Shown here in pieces: positions 60,580 through 64,000 of a DNA stretch of 64,000 nt. Below the pieces are notes generated by a model, which did no database searches, was not told the origin of the DNA, and saw only the letters and a list, made by a program, of their open reading frames with translations. How positions within the stretch are numbered: position 1 is the first letter of the stretch; the number at the start of each line of letters is the position of its first letter. Origin of the DNA: Opeltia flavorubescens (taxonomy: Eukaryota > Ascomycota > Lecanoromycetes > Teloschistales > Teloschistaceae). Location of the stretch: assembly GCA_000442125.1 (NCBI GenBank), contig KE546966.1:2157471-2221470 (forward strand), read 5' to 3'. The position numbers and the translations under genes are program-made.

Positions 60580-60584
60580 AACTA
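60580..60584. repeat. Target-site duplication, right copy
   Basis: Five bases aacta directly after the right LTR, pairing with agcta at 53321-53325. Confidence 0.7.
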
Positions 60585-62149
60585 GAATTTTTAAAATATA
60601 TTATATTATTTAAAGAAGTAGAAATAGATTTTAAAAAAATAAATATAGTTTAAAATTAGCCTATTCCGAAATTATATAAGAATATTTAGGTATTTTTAAA
60701 TTTAATAAATTTCTATTAGCGATTTATTAAGTATTATTTAAAGATTATAACGTTTATAATTAATCTATTAATTAATATAAAAAATAATAAAAAACTAGAA
60801 TTATTAAAATAAAATAATATTATTTAAAAAGTTTTTAAAAAATTAAAAAAAACTTTTACTACGGTACTATTATTAAAATATTTCGATCTAATATATAAAA
60901 TCCGGATTAAAATAAATACTTTAGGTTTTAGTATTTTTAATATTATAACTTAATTAGATAATAATAGTATTTATTAATTGATAATTTTTTAATTAAAAAA
61001 AATAATAATAGCTAAACGGAATTATAAAATTTATAATTAAAAGCTATTTATTATTATTAAAATCTTTAAATAATAGTAGTATTATTTTAAAAAAACCTAA
61101 TATACCGTTAAAATATAATTAGATTATAATAATTTAAAAGGATTTATATATATTAAGTAATTAAATAATAGATAATAACGCTAGATTATAAAGTTAGTAG
61201 TTATAAATTTCGAGATCTTTTATTAAATTAAAAAATCGAATTTAATAAATCTCCTATTAAAAAGGCTAGATTATTAAAAAATTAACTTTAAAATTTTAAC
61301 GATAATACTTATATTATAATAAAAGCTATCTTTTACCGATAATGTATTATTTATATTAGCGGCGGTAAAAAAAATAAGAGTAGTATATTTATATAAAAAA
61401 TATAAGAAAAGGTTTAAAAAACTTTTATTAGAAGTTAACGTTTTTAAAAAATTTAATAGTAGCCTATTAGTCTAAAAATCTCGTGGTATATTAGCGCCGA
61501 TAATATTTTATAAAAATCTTATTAAAAGTTTTTAAAAAGGAAACCTACCTTTTAATAAAAAAAATATAATAAATTCTACTATTAAAATAGCTGGTTATAA
61601 ATAGTACGTCCTATATTAAATAATAAAAAATATTGTTTTTAGCGAAACAGCTTATAATAATAGCTCGATAAATATAAAGGAAATAATTTTATAATTTTAA
61701 TAAAATAACGATTTTATTATTACTAGAAAATATAATATTAAAAATATTTATAAAAAGAATTCTAAATATATAAAAGCCGGATTATAGAGTTTAAAAATAA
61801 AAAACGAGTTATTATTTTATAAATCCCTATATATTTTAAAAAATTCTATTATTTATATAAAATTTATAATAAAATATTATAATAACCTTTTAACTAAGTA
61901 TTTTAAAATAAAATAGATAATAAAATTATTTTATCGCTAGTATTAATAGTTTAACCTAAATAAAAAAATTAAAAAATATATATAAATATATAATATTTAT
62001 TAATATATAAAAGTATACCGGTATAAATTATATAATAAATTATAGTTTTTTTTTATTTCTAATAGTTTATACTAAAAAATCGCTTTAAATTTTATAATAG
62101 AATTACTACCGTCGAAATACTATATAGATATAACTAATATTATATTAAT

Positions 62150-62450
62150 AATAATAAACCGATATTCGAAAATAACTATATATATTCTATATACTAAAAC
62201 TATTAATATAATAAAATTTATAGACCTATTTTTCGAAATAGTAATCTATAAAAAGATTATACTAAAAAGTATTATTAATAATAAAAGCTTATTATTTATA
62301 AATAAATTCTAATCTAAAATCTACTACTATTTAAAGATAAAAAAGAAATTAAATATTATTTTTTATCCGTAAATAAACGGTTAGATAAAATATTAAAATT
62401 AATTACTAAAATATTATTTTCGGATTTATTTAAATAAGGAGTAATCTAAT
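62150..62450 (+). pseudogene. Integrase-core remnant of the older Gypsy
   Basis: Plus-strand translation as it stands contains short pieces resembling the Gypsy integrase catalytic core, downstream of the nested insertion and in the expected order. Broken; limits are approximate. Confidence 0.6.
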
Positions 62451-63190
62451 TAAATAAAAATTTTTTCTATTATAAAATTTATATATAATAATAGTATTTA
62501 TTTTATTATTAGTAAAATACTATTTTTTTTAATAATTAGAATATATCTAAACCTGGAGTTTAATATTACAGATAATATTTTTAAAGGGAAGGCCTATAAA
62601 ATTAATATACTAGTAGTAAAAAAATATATAGAGAAATTAATAAAATTATATAAAAAGCTAAACTAGGAATAATAAAAGGCGTAAAAGAAATAGGTAAAAT
62701 ACTATAATCGTTTTTATATAAATATAGAACTTAATTTAAATAATATAGTATTCCTATTATTAAAAAATTTAAAATTAAAAAAACTATTTAAAAAATTTAT
62801 TTATTATTATATCGGACCGTATTATATTAAAAAATATATTAATTTTTAAACGTATAGATTATTATTATCGTCTAGTTTATATATTTATAATATTTTTTAT
62901 ATTTTTTTACTAAAGAAGTATTAGTAGAAAAAAAAATAAAAGATTTTTTAATACCTATTTTTAGAGTTTATAAATAATAAATTAGAATAAAAAATAAAAA
63001 TAATTTTAAATAAATATATTAAAAGATTTAAAAATAAAACGGAATAGTATTTAATTAATTAAATAAATTAATTAAAAAAGTATAATTTATAATAATTAAA
63101 ATTAAATCTAGTAAATACCAGAAACCTAGTAAAAAAATTTAATTAAAACTATAAAAAACCATTAAAAAAATATAAAAAAAAAAGCTGAAT

Positions 63191-63876
63191 ATTTTAATTA
63201 TATTAGCCGCTATTTTTTTTTAAACCTTTAACGGGCCTTTTATAAATCTAAATAATATTATATTTAAATAAAAAATAAATATAAAAAAAAATAATATAAA
63301 TAATAAAATTTATATTAAATTTCTAAAAGTTAATTAGTTTATTTAAAAAAAATTTATCGAATATAAATTAAAAATAAATTTAAAATAGTAAATAGAATTT
63401 ATTAAACTAAAATTCGAGCCTATTTAATAAAATAAATATTTACTAATAGCTATATTCTATTTAATCTTCTTACGCTATATCTTTATATATTATTCTATAA
63501 TTTATTACGTTTTTTTATTTTATAACTCGCTATATTTCTTTATTCTATAACTTGTTATATTCCTTCGTTTTATAATTTACCGCGCTCTTTTATATTAATA
63601 AGCTCTCGGTTTACCTTTTTATATTAGCCTTATTAATTAATAAGATTTTATTAACAATTTTATCGATAGCTATACAGCGATAAAAAGTAATATTTCTTTT
63701 AGGAGTCTTTAGTATTTTAGAAATTTTAAATATTTTCAGAGTTTTTAAAAGCTTTAAAGCCCTTTTTATAATATCGAATTACTCTATTTAATTAATAAAA
63801 TAGATAGTTTAAAGGATAGAAGTTTTATACTAAAAATAGCTCCTTTTTTTTTATTATATATATCCTCCTCTATATT
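63191..63876. other. AT-rich flank beyond the older Gypsy
   Basis: About 690 bases after the last pol-like remnant. It could contain the 3' LTR of the older element, but I found no left-hand partner. Imperfect repeats with motifs like tataacttg/tataactcg occur near 63,480-63,590. Confidence 0.5.
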
Positions 63877-63988
63877 CCTTTTATTAGTATTTCTATTAGT
63901 AGTTCCTTTTATTAATATTTTTATTAGTGGTTCTCTTTATTGGTATTTCTATTAATAGTTCCCTTTATTAGTATTTTTATTAGTAGTT
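63877..63988. repeat. Minisatellite, 4 x 28 bp
   Basis: Four adjacent 28-base units begin at 63877, 63905, 63933 and 63961, each of the form ccttttattagtat followed by ttctattagtagtt with small differences. The differences between units are nearly all transitions. Confidence 0.9.
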
Positions 63989-64000
63989 TACTACTGGTTT

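Larger units (their letters stand above)
50700..63190 (+). mobile_element. Older Ty3/Gypsy LTR retrotransposon fossil, plus strand
   Basis: Coding remnants in plus orientation are consistent with gag then pol. They include a gag zinc-knuckle-like stretch near 51,955-52,010, a protease-like stretch near 52,190, reverse-transcriptase landmarks at about 52,840-53,060 (LRLYINYYNLN- and NRYPLPLI-like), and integrase-like sequence around 62,150-62,450. The element is thoroughly broken by RIP, with very many breaks and no useful open frame. It is split by the younger element at 53,326-60,579. Its own LTRs were not identified, so both outer limits are approximate. It is old relative to its insert, since it has lost nearly all CpA/TpG. 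Confidence 0.8.
46912..64000. other. AT-rich RIP-mutated isochore
   Basis: From about 46,912 to the window end the sequence is dominated by A and T, with frequent TpA. CpA and TpG are nearly absent over long stretches while CpG remains common. That dinucleotide footprint is the product of RIP, a pre-meiotic fungal defence that turns CpA into TpA in duplicated DNA. The block holds remnants of Ty3/Gypsy LTR retrotransposons and no intact host gene that I can see. Confidence 0.93.

Noticed and set aside
46912-64000. Centromere or CRISPR-like array in the AT-rich block
   Set aside because: No regularly spaced repeats with unique spacers exist, and the content is explained by RIPed Gypsy elements. 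A centromeric role cannot be judged from sequence.

Overview
The window is nuclear DNA of a filamentous ascomycete (Pezizomycotina; the class cannot be fixed from sequence alone, Leotiomycetes or Dothideomycetes being most likely). Support for this is a velvet regulator, dense genes with roughly 50-bp introns, and an AT-rich block with the footprint of repeat-induced point mutation (RIP). Protein names are recognised by eye from motifs; no search was run. Spliced models rest on matching donor/acceptor phases and on family motifs that become continuous across junctions.

Layout. Bases 1-5558 hold no gene I can support. Bases 5559-45669 are ordinary gene-rich euchromatin. In order they carry: vosA-like velvet regulator (+), a large orphan membrane protein (+), beta-carbonic anhydrase (+), glycerol-3-phosphate acyltransferase (+), ARMH3/DUF1741 protein (-), mitochondrial ISA1-type Fe-S assembly protein (+), a Dabb-domain protein (-), an F-box/LRR protein (-), a low-complexity probable nuclear protein (-), mitoribosomal MRP10 (+), EAF3/MRG chromatin reader (-), V-ATPase subunit a (-), DLT1 (+), a sucrase/ferredoxin-like Fe-S protein (-), a CorA-type transporter (+), a small orphan (+), an OB-fold-like orphan (+) and a second F-box protein (-). 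These are mostly housekeeping genes without operon-like or secondary-metabolite logic. Several pairs share short divergent promoters: ARMH3/ISA1, the nuclear protein/MRP10, V-ATPase/DLT1 and Suc-Fer/CorA.

Near 46,912 the composition changes abruptly to a very AT-rich block that runs to the window end. It is built from degraded Ty3/Gypsy LTR retrotransposons. An older plus-strand Gypsy (coding remnants about 50.7-63.2 kb) is interrupted inside its reverse-transcriptase region by a younger minus-strand Gypsy at 53,326-60,579. The younger one has matching 236-bp LTRs and a 5-bp target duplication. CpA/TpG is almost absent in the older material while CpG survives, as expected of RIP.

No obviously new multi-gene system was found. 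The most interesting points are a 9-nt microexon in the CorA-type gene, a GC-AG intron in vosA, a large expansion between the chromo and MRG domains of EAF3, the nested retroelement with transition-only LTR divergence, short islands that escaped RIP, and assembly artefacts that affect gene models (a 60-N gap in the acyltransferase and a 52-bp duplication around a single N beside EAF3).
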